Assembly (NCBI GenBank): GCA_965202955.1 | Contig: OZ241871.1 | Location: forward strand, 3,658,001 to 3,722,000 | From: Bin5 sp034422415 | GTDB lineage: Bacteria; Chloroflexota; Anaerolineae; Caldilineales; Caldilineaceae | Direction: 5' to 3' | DNA: 64,000 nucleotides | Part shown: piece after piece, positions 1-11,099 of the stretch | Layout: each line of letters opens with the position of its first letter | How positions within the stretch are numbered: the first letter of the stretch is position 1 | Translations under genes and position numbers: made by a program | The notes under the pieces: generated by a model | Database searches by the model: none | Told to the model about the DNA's origin: nothing | Seen by the model: only the letters and a program-made list of their open reading frames with translations

Positions 1-690
1 GTCTTCCAGCGCGCTGTTAATGAAATGCGTCGCTCCCATCTGCTCGGCCAGCTCCAGCTTGTAAGGCACCGTATCAACCGCGATGATCTTGCCCGCCGAG
101 GCCAGCACGCCCCCCTGTATCACATTCAATCCAACGCCGCCGCACCCAAACACGGCCATCGACGCCCCCGTCTCCACCTTCGCCCGGTTTACCACCGCGC
201 CGATGCCTGTGATGACCCCGCAGCTGATGAGACATGCACTCTCCAGCGCCGTATCGTCCGGCACCTTGACGCATGCGTCCGCCTGAACCAGCGTCTGTTC
301 AACAAACGTCGGCCGTCCATGATAGACCGGCTCCCCGTCAACCCTCATGCGGCTTATCGCCTCCGGTCGGTAAGTCTCACACAGCGCAGGGCGGCCATTC
401 GAACAGTTGCGGCAACTGCCGCACATCGCATCGAGCGAAAGTATGATCTTGTCGCCGGGAGCGAAATCCCGGACCCCCGGGCCGACCGCTCGCACCGTGC
501 CCGCCCCTTCATGCCCAAGCACGGCCGGCGCCTTTCGAATCGTCCTGTGCCCCGTAACGTAGTGGTAATCACTGTGGCACACCCCTGCCCCAACAACATC
601 CAGCAGGACCTCACCTTCCTGCGGCTCGTCAATCTCAGCTTCCTTGACGGCCACCGGTGTATGCGGCGCGTAGAGTATGGCGGCTTTCAT
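1..690 (-). CDS. Zn-dependent alcohol dehydrogenase, C-terminus cut by window edge
   Basis: The minus strand reads 230 codons from an ATG at 690, preceded by GGAGGG, and runs off the window. It is a medium-chain dehydrogenase/reductase. The catalytic zinc ligands are visible as the Cys in GVCHSD, the His in GHEGAG and the Cys in ISCGVITG. A structural-zinc loop carries four cysteines (CGSCRNCSNGRPALC). The NAD-binding glycine motif GCGGVG follows. This arrangement fits class III-like or aryl/benzyl alcohol dehydrogenases that oxidise alcohols to aldehydes with NAD(P)+. The substrate cannot be told. It is divergent from the Gfo/Idh gene at 1009. Confidence 0.93.
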   Translation of the reverse strand, partial: MKAAILYAPHTPVAVKEAEIDEPQEGEVLLDVVGAGVCHSDYHYVTGHRTIRKAPAVLGHEGAGTVRAVGPGVRDFAPGDKIILSLDAMCGSCRNCSNGRPALCETYRPEAISRMRVDGEPVYHGRPTFVEQTLVQADACVKVPDDTALESACLISCGVITGIGAVVNRAKVETGASMAVFGCGGVGLNVIQGGVLASAGKIIAVDTVPYKLELAEQMGATHFINSALED

Positions 691-1008
691 CGCATCCCTC
701 CTTATATCAAGGCTGGCTCGCTCCTCGTCGTTCAGGCTGAACAGCGCATATCATAATTGATTATCAGGATTTGCACTAAGCAAAAACACGCCGCCTCCGC
801 CCGCCCGGCAGTGGTCCGGCGCCGCAGCGAAGAGGCGGAACGGGATCTACTGCAGCGGTTTCAGCCCCTCGCGAGACGTGGTAGAATGGCTCCAGTCCCG
901 TTCCGGGCACACGCAATCCCGAAAGCTCTACCCGCCGGTTAACAGGAATATCAAACCGGTCGTCGCGTCCAACGCGCCGCAATTCCACAATGCCTGTAAG
1001 GAGACAGT
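691..1008. other. Divergent intergenic region with an inverted repeat
   Basis: About 320 bases lie between the alcohol dehydrogenase and the Gfo/Idh gene, with no credible reading frame. An AT-rich patch at about 748-775 is the likeliest place for the alcohol dehydrogenase promoter, but I could not fit a clean -35/-10 pair. At 935-940 and 954-959 there is a perfect inverted repeat, CCGGTT-N13-AACCGG, 50 bases upstream of the Gfo/Idh start. It could be an operator or a leader hairpin. Confidence 0.4.
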
Positions 1009-2190
1009 ATGGGAATCAGCCTCGGACTGGTCGGTTTGGGGGCATTTGGACGTTCCTTTGCCGACATGTTTATGAGCCATCCTCTTGTTGACCGCATCGC
1101 CCTCTGCGACAGAGAACCGGAGCGCATCGCCAGGCTCGCACAGCAGGACCACTGGCAGGCCAAGTTTGACCCGCGCGACGCCTACGCCTCCCTCGACGAA
1201 ATCTGCAAGAGCGACGTGGACGCCCTCGCAATCTTCACGCAGCACTGGCTGCATGCACCCCAGGCAGTCCAGGCCATGGAGGCCGGCAAGCACGTATACA
1301 GCGCCGTGCCGATCATCACCGTGCCCGAAGGCGATGAGATTCTGGACTGGTGCGCCCGGCTGGTGGAGACAGTTGAACGCACCGGGCAGATCTACATGCT
1401 GGGCGAGACCACATACTATCGCGCCGAGGCAATCTACTGCCGGCGCCGCGCCGCCGAGGGCGCGTTTGGCAGCTTCGTCTATAGCGAGGGCGAATACATT
1501 CACGATGTCGACAGTCTCGGCAGCAACCTCCGCGAGGTGCAGGCCCACAGGCAGGTCGGCGCCGCGGGCCAGGAATGGCTGCAGGTCCGCGAATCGTACA
1601 AGAAACGGGGTGTCCGCGGCGGGCCCATGCACTATCCTACCCACTCAACCAGCGGGCCCATGAGCGTCATGAACGCACGTCCCCTCAAGGTCTGCGCCTG
1701 GGGCTACGCCAATCGCACGGGCGATCCCTATTACATCGACGAGAGCGAAGCCTTCAGCAACGAGACCGCGCTCTTCCACATGAGCAACGGCTCAACCATG
1801 CGAATCTGCGAACTGCGCGAGATCGGCATGCGCGGGCGCGAGACCTTCCGCATCTACGGCACCCAGGGCAGTTTCGAAAACAGCCAGTGGTGCGACAGAA
1901 GCGGAAGCACACCCCTGACACCCGAACAGATGCGAGTCCCGCTGCCGCAGGAGGTGGAGGACGCCTTCCGCGCCGTCAGCAGGACATCCGAAGTTTATGG
2001 CGGACACGGCGGCTCACATCCATATCTCGTGCATGAGTTTGTCGAGGCCGTGGCGCAGGAAAGACAGCCCGCGATTCACGTCTGGTCAGCCGTGCGCTAC
2101 ATGGTCGCAGGTGTCATGGCGCACCAGTCGGCCCTGCGCGACGGCGAGATTCTCTCGATTCCGGATTGGGGTGACGGGCCTGAAGGATAG
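1009..2190 (+). CDS. Gfo/Idh/MocA-family oxidoreductase lacking the usual EKP lysine
   Basis: A 393-residue protein with an N-terminal Rossmann fold (GLVGLGAFGRS, residues about 5-15) and the C-terminal alpha/beta domain of the Gfo/Idh/MocA family (GGHGGSHPYLVHEFVEAV near the end). Family members are NAD(P)-dependent oxidoreductases of sugars and cyclitols. The ATG at 1009 follows AAGGAG at good spacing. Oddly, the position that normally reads EKP reads SAVP (in GKHVYSAVPIITVPEG). The second conserved segment is GGPMHYPTHSTSG in place of the usual D-x3-H pair. It may use another catalytic residue or act as a hydrolase, isomerase or binding protein. The family call is firm, the reaction unknown. 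Confidence 0.88.
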   Translation: MGISLGLVGLGAFGRSFADMFMSHPLVDRIALCDREPERIARLAQQDHWQAKFDPRDAYASLDEICKSDVDALAIFTQHWLHAPQAVQAMEAGKHVYSAVPIITVPEGDEILDWCARLVETVERTGQIYMLGETTYYRAEAIYCRRRAAEGAFGSFVYSEGEYIHDVDSLGSNLREVQAHRQVGAAGQEWLQVRESYKKRGVRGGPMHYPTHSTSGPMSVMNARPLKVCAWGYANRTGDPYYIDESEAFSNETALFHMSNGSTMRICELREIGMRGRETFRIYGTQGSFENSQWCDRSGSTPLTPEQMRVPLPQEVEDAFRAVSRTSEVYGGHGGSHPYLVHEFVEAVAQERQPAIHVWSAVRYMVAGVMAHQSALRDGEILSIPDWGDGPEG

Positions 2191-2236
2191 CGCCCAGGAT
2201 CAAATGGTGGGCGAAAACAGGGTCTGTGGGATCTGC

Positions 2237-2503
2237 TTACACGGTGTTTATGAGCCAGGCGCGGTGCAGGGACCAGCGATCCTCAGCCGGGTCCCATCGC
2301 AACTCGTAGGAATTCATTTCAGGAGTTTGTACCAGGTAACATCGCACCTGTTTTCCGTCGGTCCATTCGCTCCATTGCCGACCCTGCGCCGATATATAGT
2401 GGGTCTTACCTTGCCACACAAAAGACTTGGGCGCGATCCTGCCTGAAGACAGGCCGCGAACGGCCACGCGCACCGGCTCTTCGATCGCCACCAACGCGCT
2501 CAT
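2237..2503 (-). CDS. DUF6504-like small protein
   Basis: An 88-residue protein translationally coupled to the upstream amidohydrolase: its ATG overlaps that gene's TGA (ATGA, 2500-2503). The sequence is rich in Trp/Tyr/Arg (FVWQGKTHYISAQGRQWSEW, then YELRWDPAEDRWSLHRAW). This matches my memory of the DUF6504 pattern of small beta-rich proteins often found beside DNA-repair polymerases in other bacteria. No function is established. The coupling argues that it is real despite its length. Confidence 0.68.
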   Translation of the reverse strand: MSALVAIEEPVRVAVRGLSSGRIAPKSFVWQGKTHYISAQGRQWSEWTDGKQVRCYLVQTPEMNSYELRWDPAEDRWSLHRAWLINTV

Positions 2504-3024
2504 CCGCCCGCCCTACCTTTCGCATACCCTAGCAACATCTCGAGCGCGCACTGGGCGCTCAGCAGCTTGTTGCCTCGTCGGTCCGCCAGCCACACCGCGG
2601 ATTCCTCGCGCTCGACTCCGTCCCGTGCGGCGAGGTGCAAAAAGACCAACCCCATCGGCTTCTCCGCTGTCCCACCGGGTCCCGCGACCCCGGTAATCGA
2701 CACCGCCACGTCGGCATCGTATGCCTCCAGCGCACCCGTCGCCATCTGCGCAGCCACCTTCTCGTTGACCGCGCCCTCACGCAACAGCAGACTGCCGTCC
2801 ACACCTAGAAGCTTCTCCTTGGCGGCATAGCTGTAGACGCCCGCGCTGCCCAGAAACCAGTCCGAGCTACCCGGTACCTCGGTGATCAAATGGCCGACCA
2901 GGCCCCCCGTACAGCTCTCAGCCACTGCCGCAGTCAACCCCGCCCCCTTGAGAGCGAGCCCGGTCTCCTTCGCCAACTCGGTCAGCGCCGATTCACTCGC
3001 CGGAACAGTTACCTTTTTCGACAT
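2500..3024 (-). CDS. pncC: Nicotinamide-nucleotide amidohydrolase (CinA C-terminal domain)
   Basis: A 174-residue stand-alone CinA C-terminal domain. Family signatures are AESCTGGLVGH (residues about 34-44) and SITGVAGPGGTAEKPMGLV (about 109-127). The family deamidates nicotinamide mononucleotide to nicotinate mononucleotide in the pyridine-nucleotide salvage cycle. The N-terminal MoaB-like half of full CinA is absent, as in E. coli PncC. The ATG at 3024 follows AGGTAGGGAAGGG. It is first in a two-gene minus-strand operon with the DUF6504-like gene, with a candidate promoter at 3107-3135. Confidence 0.9.
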   Translation of the reverse strand: MSKKVTVPASESALTELAKETGLALKGAGLTAAVAESCTGGLVGHLITEVPGSSDWFLGSAGVYSYAAKEKLLGVDGSLLLREGAVNEKVAAQMATGALEAYDADVAVSITGVAGPGGTAEKPMGLVFLHLAARDGVEREESAVWLADRRGNKLLSAQCALEMLLGYAKGRAGG

Positions 3025-3106
3025 AGCCCTTCCCTACCTCTTTTCTCCTCCTCTGGCGCAGAATGCATCCTCCGCGCTTTCGGATCGCCGGCCGCGATTG
3101 ACCGGC

Positions 3107-3135
3107 ATTATAGACCGGCCCAAACCCCCCGACAA
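3107..3135 (-). promoter_or_regulatory. Sigma70-like promoter for the pncC operon
   Basis: Read on the minus strand: TTGTCG (3130-3135), a 17-base spacer, then a perfect TATAAT (3107-3112), about 80 bases upstream of the pncC start. Confidence 0.6.
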
Positions 3136-3190
3136 AACGTCCCGCCTCTCCCAATCAGCCCGCTCCAAATAGACGGTTCCGCCGGCGCAG

Positions 3191-3219
3191 TTGACAGAAT
3201 GCCCGTATTTCTGTATTGT
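3191..3219 (+). promoter_or_regulatory. Sigma70-like promoter for the coiled-coil membrane protein
   Basis: Perfect TTGACA at 3191-3196, 17-base spacer, TATTGT at 3214-3219. This is 88 bases upstream of the ATG at 3307 and divergent from the pncC promoter. Confidence 0.75.
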
Positions 3220-3306
3220 CGATGCAAAACCGCGCGAAAACTGTCCTGCGGACGGCCCAAAGATTGTCCGCGCGTCGTTACCTGCCGGGTTGAGAAAGGG
3301 TAAAGG

Positions 3307-4284
3307 ATGGAACTGCAGACAAAACAGCCTCCGGAACTTGAATTCAGCATGCCAGAGGTCGAAGAGTCGCTCACCGCCTATCTCTCAGCCATCGGCGGCG
3401 CCGTGATCGGCCTCCTGCTGACGCTGCTCGTCTTGGCCATCTGGAACGGCGGCACGCTCAACTTCACCAACACTTCAAAGGTCAACGCCATCGAAGCAGG
3501 ATTGACCGATGTCGCCCAGAACGTCGAGGCCGTGAACGCCAACCTCACCGATCTCGGCGAACGCCTCGTCCTGCTGGAACAGGAAGCCGGTTCAGTCGCC
3601 GAGCTCCAGAAAAGTTTCGCCGCGCTCGATTCCAGCCTGTCTGATCTCGACCAGAGTCTCAGCGATCAGGGAATCCACGTCGCCGAACTCGACGCCGCCG
3701 TGGCCGACCTGGAGGCCACGCGCCGCAACTTTGAACTCTTTACTTCCGCCCTCTCCCAGGCGTTGGCCCAGATGGAGAGCGCCAGCACCAGCGCACGAAC
3801 GGGCCGGCCCGCCCGCAGCGCCTCCGACGCCGGCAGTTCGGACGCAGGCCAAAGCGCCGAGCCCGATCGCGCGGCCTCCGACTCCGTCGGTTCCCCGGCC
3901 CGGCCGCCAACTGCAGCACAGCCGCCCGCAACTCTGCCACAGCCGGAAATCGTCGCCCGCCAAGACATCGCGCCCGACGCCCTGCTCGTATACCTCTTCG
4001 TCGACGCCGACGCCGACGGCCTCTACGACAGCGACGAAAACTTCATCGCTGGCGCTACCGTTACCCTCGTCGCGCCCGACGGCGCCATGATTATGACTAT
4101 CGCGCCCGTTGCGTCCGCCGGGACCCGGCTCGAGTCGCTTCAGGAAGGCCAGTACACCGTCTCCGTCGAAGATGTGCACGGCTACTCCCTGGCCAGCCAG
4201 AACAACGTTAGCGTCACCATCGATCCCACCTCTGAAACCGGTCAGGTAATCTACTTTGCCGTCGTCACATCCGTGTCTGAGTAA
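3307..4284 (+). CDS. Membrane-anchored coiled-coil protein with SdrD-B-like C-terminal domain
   Basis: A 325-residue protein whose gene starts after AAGGGTAAAGG. One hydrophobic helix (residues about 27-47, GAVIGLLLTLLVLAIW) anchors it with a short cytoplasmic N-terminus. A long heptad-rich segment follows (about 55-165, repeated LxxLxxxL with many Asp/Ser), predicted as coiled coil. An Ala/Ser/Pro-rich linker (about 165-220) leads to a beta-sandwich of the SdrD-B/Cna-B type (DALLVYLFVDADADGLYDSD, then GATVTLVAPDG). The DADADGLYDSDE stretch looks like a calcium-binding loop. No enzyme motif is seen, so a cell-surface structural or adhesive role is likely. Convergent with rsmD. Confidence 0.75.
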   Translation: MELQTKQPPELEFSMPEVEESLTAYLSAIGGAVIGLLLTLLVLAIWNGGTLNFTNTSKVNAIEAGLTDVAQNVEAVNANLTDLGERLVLLEQEAGSVAELQKSFAALDSSLSDLDQSLSDQGIHVAELDAAVADLEATRRNFELFTSALSQALAQMESASTSARTGRPARSASDAGSSDAGQSAEPDRAASDSVGSPARPPTAAQPPATLPQPEIVARQDIAPDALLVYLFVDADADGLYDSDENFIAGATVTLVAPDGAMIMTIAPVASAGTRLESLQEGQYTVSVEDVHGYSLASQNNVSVTIDPTSETGQVIYFAVVTSVSE

Positions 4285-4313
4285 CTCGAAAGTCGCAGTA
4301 CCCGCGTCCCCTC

Positions 4314-4865
4314 CTACGCCGCACGCTCGTAAAAAATGAGCTGCACCGAGCCGTAACGGCGGCGATCAAACTCGCTGAGCCGTTCCAGCGCAACCTGCTC
4401 CTCTTCGCGGGGATGTATCTGTATAATCACCACGCCCTCTTCGTCCAGCAGATCCGGCCTCGCATCGACCGCCAACAGCGCAATGCGCCACAGCCCCTCG
4501 TGCTGCGGAGGAGCAATGTAGATCAGATCAAACGGTTCGCCCCGAAACTGCTCCACAAATCCGAAGCTGTCGCGGCGCTCAACCGTTGCCCAGCCGTCCA
4601 GTCGGCAATGGGCAAGGTTGCGCTCCACCGTGCGCACCGCCGCACGGCTGCGGTCGATGAAGTGGACATGCGCCGCACCCCGGCTCAGTGCCTCAATCCC
4701 CACCGCACCCGTACCGCCAAACAGATCGAGTACCCGCCGCTCTGCGATCCAACTGCCCAAAATCGAGAAAAGGGCCTCCTTCGCCCGGTCCGTTATCGGA
4801 CGCGTCCCCTTCCCGGGGACCGATTGCAACTTGTGGCCTCTGGCGCTGCCGGCGATAACTCGCAT
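4314..4865 (-). CDS. rsmD: 16S rRNA (guanine966-N2)-methyltransferase RsmD
   Basis: A 183-residue protein starting MRVIAGSARGHKL, the standard RsmD N-terminus. A longer frame opens at 4937 but its first 24 residues would overlap a likely promoter element (TATAAT on the minus strand at 4941-4946). RsmD methylates G966 of 16S rRNA in the assembled 30S subunit using S-adenosylmethionine. Motifs are PITDRAKEALFSIL, the SAM loop DLFGGTGAVGIEALSRGA, and IYIAPPQ in place of the catalytic DPPY. The IAPPQ form differs from the textbook motif but keeps the Pro-Pro core. Convergent with the 3307 gene. Confidence 0.92.
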   Translation of the reverse strand: MRVIAGSARGHKLQSVPGKGTRPITDRAKEALFSILGSWIAERRVLDLFGGTGAVGIEALSRGAAHVHFIDRSRAAVRTVERNLAHCRLDGWATVERRDSFGFVEQFRGEPFDLIYIAPPQHEGLWRIALLAVDARPDLLDEEGVVIIQIHPREEEQVALERLSEFDRRRYGSVQLIFYERAA

Positions 4866-4971
4866 CTCGAAGAATCCCAATTCGAACCAAACGGGCCCGC
4901 GCTGCCGTGTCCTCCGCACGACCCAATTCCACACCACCGAATTATAGTTGTGCCGCCTCCAATCGCGGCAA

Positions 4972-5000
4972 TTGCGCTATCCGCCGGCTTGCGCTACAAT
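4972..5000 (+). promoter_or_regulatory. Promoter of the glycine riboswitch-gcvP transcript
   Basis: TTGCGC (4972-4977), 17-base spacer, TACAAT (4995-5000). It lies 45 bases upstream of the first riboswitch stem, so the transcript would begin near 5007. Confidence 0.65.
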
Positions 5001-5045
5001 GACCCCGCAATTGATACATAGCACAAAGCTGAAAGCAGGCTGACG

Positions 5046-5250
5046 CGCGACGAGAGAGACTTCAGCAGTAGAAGCGCCGAAGGGGCAAGCCGCCAGGAAG
5101 ACCCAACCTGAACGGTGACACTCTCAGGCAAAAGGATCGTCGCGATACGGCACCTTTGGAAAGCGCCGCTTGGCAGAATCAAGCGACCACCGACGGGGCA
5201 ACCACACGCTCGCAATCGCGTGTGGCAATCTCTCAGGTCAAAGACAGAGG
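5046..5250 (+). promoter_or_regulatory. Tandem glycine riboswitch
   Basis: Two glycine aptamers in series. Aptamer 1 is closed by a perfect 8-bp stem (5046-5053 CGCGACGA with 5137-5144). It carries the hallmarks GCCGAAGGGGCAAGC (from 5076) and CTCTCAGGCAAAAGGA (about 5121-5136). Aptamer 2 is closed by CCTTTG (5153-5158) with CAGAGG (5245-5250) and carries ACCGACGGGGCAACC and TCTCTCAGGTCAAAGAC. The linker is only 8 nt. A terminator follows at once and gcvP lies downstream, so glycine should switch on its own cleavage enzyme by preventing termination, as known for the class in other bacteria. Confidence 0.96.
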
Positions 5251-5252
5251 CA

Positions 5253-5288
5253 ACGGGCGTTCATTTCGAATGCCCGTTTTTTCTTTCT
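5253..5288 (+). terminator. Riboswitch expression-platform terminator
   Basis: The stem ACGGGCGTTC pairs with GAATGCCCGT around a short ATTTC loop and runs into TTTTTTCTTTCT. It starts 3 nt after the closing stem of aptamer 2, as expected for glycine-controlled attenuation. Confidence 0.9.
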
Positions 5289-5360
5289 AAATGCACCGCG
5301 ACCGGCACGTCGCCACCGCACAAAATGCCGGGACCGAAGTGCAGACCAGAGGAGAGCAAA

Positions 5361-8396
<3,036 letters not shown>

Positions 8397-8502
8397 ATCA
8401 GACCGACTCCCCCTCCCATCCCCCATTTTCCCCTTCGCATAGCACCCCCAACCTTCTACTGACTACTTCTATCCACCGGCCACTGACCACCGCAGTTCGC
8501 GG

Positions 8503-8531
8503 TTGACGAAAAAGAAAATGAAGTTTATAGT
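8503..8531 (+). promoter_or_regulatory. Sigma70-like promoter of ABC importer A
   Basis: TTGACG (8503-8508), 17-base spacer, TATAGT (8526-8531). It lies about 130 bases upstream of the binding-protein start at 8659. Confidence 0.75.
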
Positions 8532-8658
8532 CTCTCGCGGAGCCGCAGGATCGCAGAACGGGTTCCGGAATGCCCCTTCTCCCGCTCCTCGCTGCGCTCC
8601 TTTCTCTCCACAATTGGCGTCTTCCGAGTGGACAACAATCTTTCAAGGAGGCTGGAAA

Positions 8659-10005
8659 ATGTCTGATCAAAGTGTGGGGAAGCAGTACCCATCACGTAGC
8701 CGCCTGACCCGCCGGGACTTCCTGCGCAACGCAGGGACATTGGCCGGAATCGGGCTCCTCGCAGCCTGCGCACCGGCCGGACAACCGGCCGCAGACTCCG
8801 GCGCAAGCGATGCCGCAGCGTCCGCAGAGAGGGCTAGGGTCCGCTACCTCTCCTGGTGGTTCGAAGAGGGCAACCGCGGCGAAACCTGGAACAACTTCAT
8901 CGCCGAGTTCAACGACTACCAATCGGAAATCGAGGTCGTCGCCGAAAACATCCCCTTCGACCAGTACACCACCAAAACTATCGTCGCCACACAGTCCGGC
9001 CAACTCGACGGCGACATTGTTATGGCCACGCCTGAACTGGCCCCCCGCCTCATCCAGTCCGAGCTCCTCGTCCCCCTCGACGATGTGCTCGTGCGCAACG
9101 ACATCACCGACCTGAGCTCCGCCCACGACGCCCTGCGCCGCGACGGCAACCTCTACGGCCTCGACATGGTCACCGTCGCTTTCGGCATCCTCTACAACAA
9201 GGACCGCTACGAAGAGGCCGACATCACACCCGCCACTACCCCCGACGAGTGGGTCGAAGTCAGCGCCGCCCTCACCGATCGCGAAAACCAGAAATACGGC
9301 TTCTTCGCCACCCACCTCGTCAGCGAACCCTCCGACTTCTGGTTCCAGCTGGAAATGTGGTGCATGCCCTACGAAGGCATCTGGGCCGAAGGCACAACGC
9401 CCCTGCTGACCTCCGACGGCATCATCCAGGGCCTCGAGCTGTTCAAGCAGATGTACGATGTCGCCATGCCCCAGGGCGCAGACAACCCAACCGGCTACCG
9501 CCTCTTCCAGAACGGCGACGTCGCCCAGGGCCTCTATGTCTCCGCCGCCGTCGGCGCCTTCACCAAGGACGCGCCCGACCTCTATCCACTCCTGCGCAGC
9601 GCCCCTATCCCCTGGGCTAGCAACAAGTCGATCGCACGTATCCATCCAATGATGATCAACAAGGACTCCGATGTCGTCGACGAGTCCATGGAGTTCCTCA
9701 CCTATATGTACGTGCCCGACAACTACCGCCGCATGGTCGAAGGCTGCCAGGACGTCATCTTCGCCCAACCCTCGGCCGCCCGCCAGGAATACCTCGACAG
9801 CCTTGAATGGCTCAAGCCCGGCTATTGGGGTGTCGATTACGTAACGCCCTTCGATATCGTCGGCGACTTTGTCTACAATTTCAATGAGTTCGGACAAATC
9901 GTCATCACCAACTTCGCCGACGTTCTCATCGCCGGCAAGTCCGTCGAAGAAGCCATGGAGATCGCCCAGGGTCAGGCCGAAGACCTGGCAGAAAGAATCT
10001 CTTGA
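8659..10005 (+). CDS. Importer A: carbohydrate-type solute-binding lipoprotein (family 1)
   Basis: A 448-residue protein starting after CAAGGAGGCTGGAAA. The N-terminus has a twin-arginine motif (LTRRDFLRNAG) and a lipobox (LLAAC), so it should be exported folded via Tat and lipid-anchored at Cys. The body matches family 1 extracellular solute-binding proteins (PF01547/PF13416 type), with YLSWWFEEG at the start of the mature fold. It captures a sugar or polyol and docks on the two permeases that follow (10148, 11100). The ligand cannot be predicted. Confidence 0.92.
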   Translation: MSDQSVGKQYPSRSRLTRRDFLRNAGTLAGIGLLAACAPAGQPAADSGASDAAASAERARVRYLSWWFEEGNRGETWNNFIAEFNDYQSEIEVVAENIPFDQYTTKTIVATQSGQLDGDIVMATPELAPRLIQSELLVPLDDVLVRNDITDLSSAHDALRRDGNLYGLDMVTVAFGILYNKDRYEEADITPATTPDEWVEVSAALTDRENQKYGFFATHLVSEPSDFWFQLEMWCMPYEGIWAEGTTPLLTSDGIIQGLELFKQMYDVAMPQGADNPTGYRLFQNGDVAQGLYVSAAVGAFTKDAPDLYPLLRSAPIPWASNKSIARIHPMMINKDSDVVDESMEFLTYMYVPDNYRRMVEGCQDVIFAQPSAARQEYLDSLEWLKPGYWGVDYVTPFDIVGDFVYNFNEFGQIVITNFADVLIAGKSVEEAMEIAQGQAEDLAERIS

Positions 10006-10018
10006 CGCACGATTGAAA

Positions 10019-10068
10019 GGGGAATCCGGCGTGGGGTGAACGCAATGCGCCCCGCGCCGCCTTTCCCC
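10019..10068 (+). other. Strong hairpin between importer A binding protein and permease
   Basis: GGGGAA (10019-10024) pairs with TTTCCCC near 10062-10068. After a small internal loop, GGCGTGGGGTG (10028-10038) pairs with CGCCCCGCGCC (10048-10058) using two G-U pairs. No T-run follows. Probably a 3' stabiliser or partial terminator. Confidence 0.75.
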
Positions 10069-10147
10069 TGCGCTCCACACCTTCTGACAACAGGAAGGTC
10101 GCCGCCGCCTGCTTCATCAGCCGCCAAAACGATCGCTCCCGCCTACG

Positions 10148-11098
10148 ATGACTGAACGCACCGACGCAGACACACTCGCCGGCCGCCCTGGCCAGAGTGA
10201 AGCGCCTCCCCGCGCCCGCCGCCGAATATATATTCTGCCATTCGCCCTCGTACTGCCCATCGTCCTCTACGAAGGCATTCTCGTCGTCTACCCGATCCTA
10301 CAGGGCATCTACGGCAGCTTCACCCGCATCGAGCTCGCCTCCAAGACACGGCCAGAGTGGGTCGGCCTCGACAACTACGAGCGTATGTTCTCCGACCCCG
10401 CCTTCTGGAAAGTCATCCAGACGACCCTCCTCTTCACCGCCCTTGTCATCATCGTCGCCTTGACCGTCGGCCTGCTCACTGCCCTTCTGTTCAACCGCCC
10501 TTTCCGCTTCCGTCCCGCCGCCCGCGGCATGCTCATGATGCCCTGGGCCATCCCCGAAGTCCCCACGGTCATGATCTTCATCTGGATCCTCAGCCCTCAG
10601 TTCGGCGTCGTCAACATCCTCGCCCGCATGCTCCCCGGCGTCGACCAGAATCCGCAATGGCTCTTGGTGCCCGAGCTGGCCATGGGCTGGATGGTGCTGA
10701 TCTCCTCCTGGAAGGCCTTTCCCTTCTACAGCCTCGTCATCCTCGCCGCCCTCCAGGCCATCCCCCAGGAGCTCTACGAAGCCGGCCGCGTCGACGGGGC
10801 CAACCGCCTCCAGCTCTTTTGGAACATCACCTTCCCCGGTATCGGTTCCACACTCGAGCTGCTTGTCGTCCTCGCCGCCATCTTCTCCTTCAAACAGTTC
10901 ACAATCATCTTTCTCATGACCGGAGGCGGCCCTTCCGGCACGACCGAGACCATCGTCATCCGTATCTTCAACACCGCCTTCCGCTTCTACGACTATTCCT
11001 ACGCAACCGCGCTCGGCGTCGCCGGATTTGTCGTTTCCCTCGTCGTCGCTCTTATCTTTATCTTCATGCAGGCCCGCCGCTCCCAGGACGCCTACTGA
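10148..11098 (+). CDS. Importer A: permease, MalF/UgpA type
   Basis: A 316-residue integral membrane protein with about six transmembrane helices, the first at residues about 27-50 (YILPFALVLPIVLYEGILVV). The binding-protein-dependent transport signature (EAA loop) reads EAGRVDGANRLQLFWNITFP. It forms the heterodimeric channel with the next gene. No clear Shine-Dalgarno precedes the ATG, so translation may depend on the upstream structure. The following permease starts one base after this stop. Confidence 0.93.
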   Translation: MTERTDADTLAGRPGQSEAPPRARRRIYILPFALVLPIVLYEGILVVYPILQGIYGSFTRIELASKTRPEWVGLDNYERMFSDPAFWKVIQTTLLFTALVIIVALTVGLLTALLFNRPFRFRPAARGMLMMPWAIPEVPTVMIFIWILSPQFGVVNILARMLPGVDQNPQWLLVPELAMGWMVLISSWKAFPFYSLVILAALQAIPQELYEAGRVDGANRLQLFWNITFPGIGSTLELLVVLAAIFSFKQFTIIFLMTGGGPSGTTETIVIRIFNTAFRFYDYSYATALGVAGFVVSLVVALIFIFMQARRSQDAY

Positions 11099-11099
11099 A

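Noticed and set aside
5115..5360. N-terminal extension of gcvP into the riboswitch
   Set aside because: The frame is open, but an ATG at 5361 has a good Shine-Dalgarno and the extension would translate aptamer and terminator sequence.
8692..10080. A 462-codon open frame antisense to the importer A binding protein
   Set aside because: Same antisense artefact; the sense frame has a Tat/lipobox signal and good ribosome-binding site.
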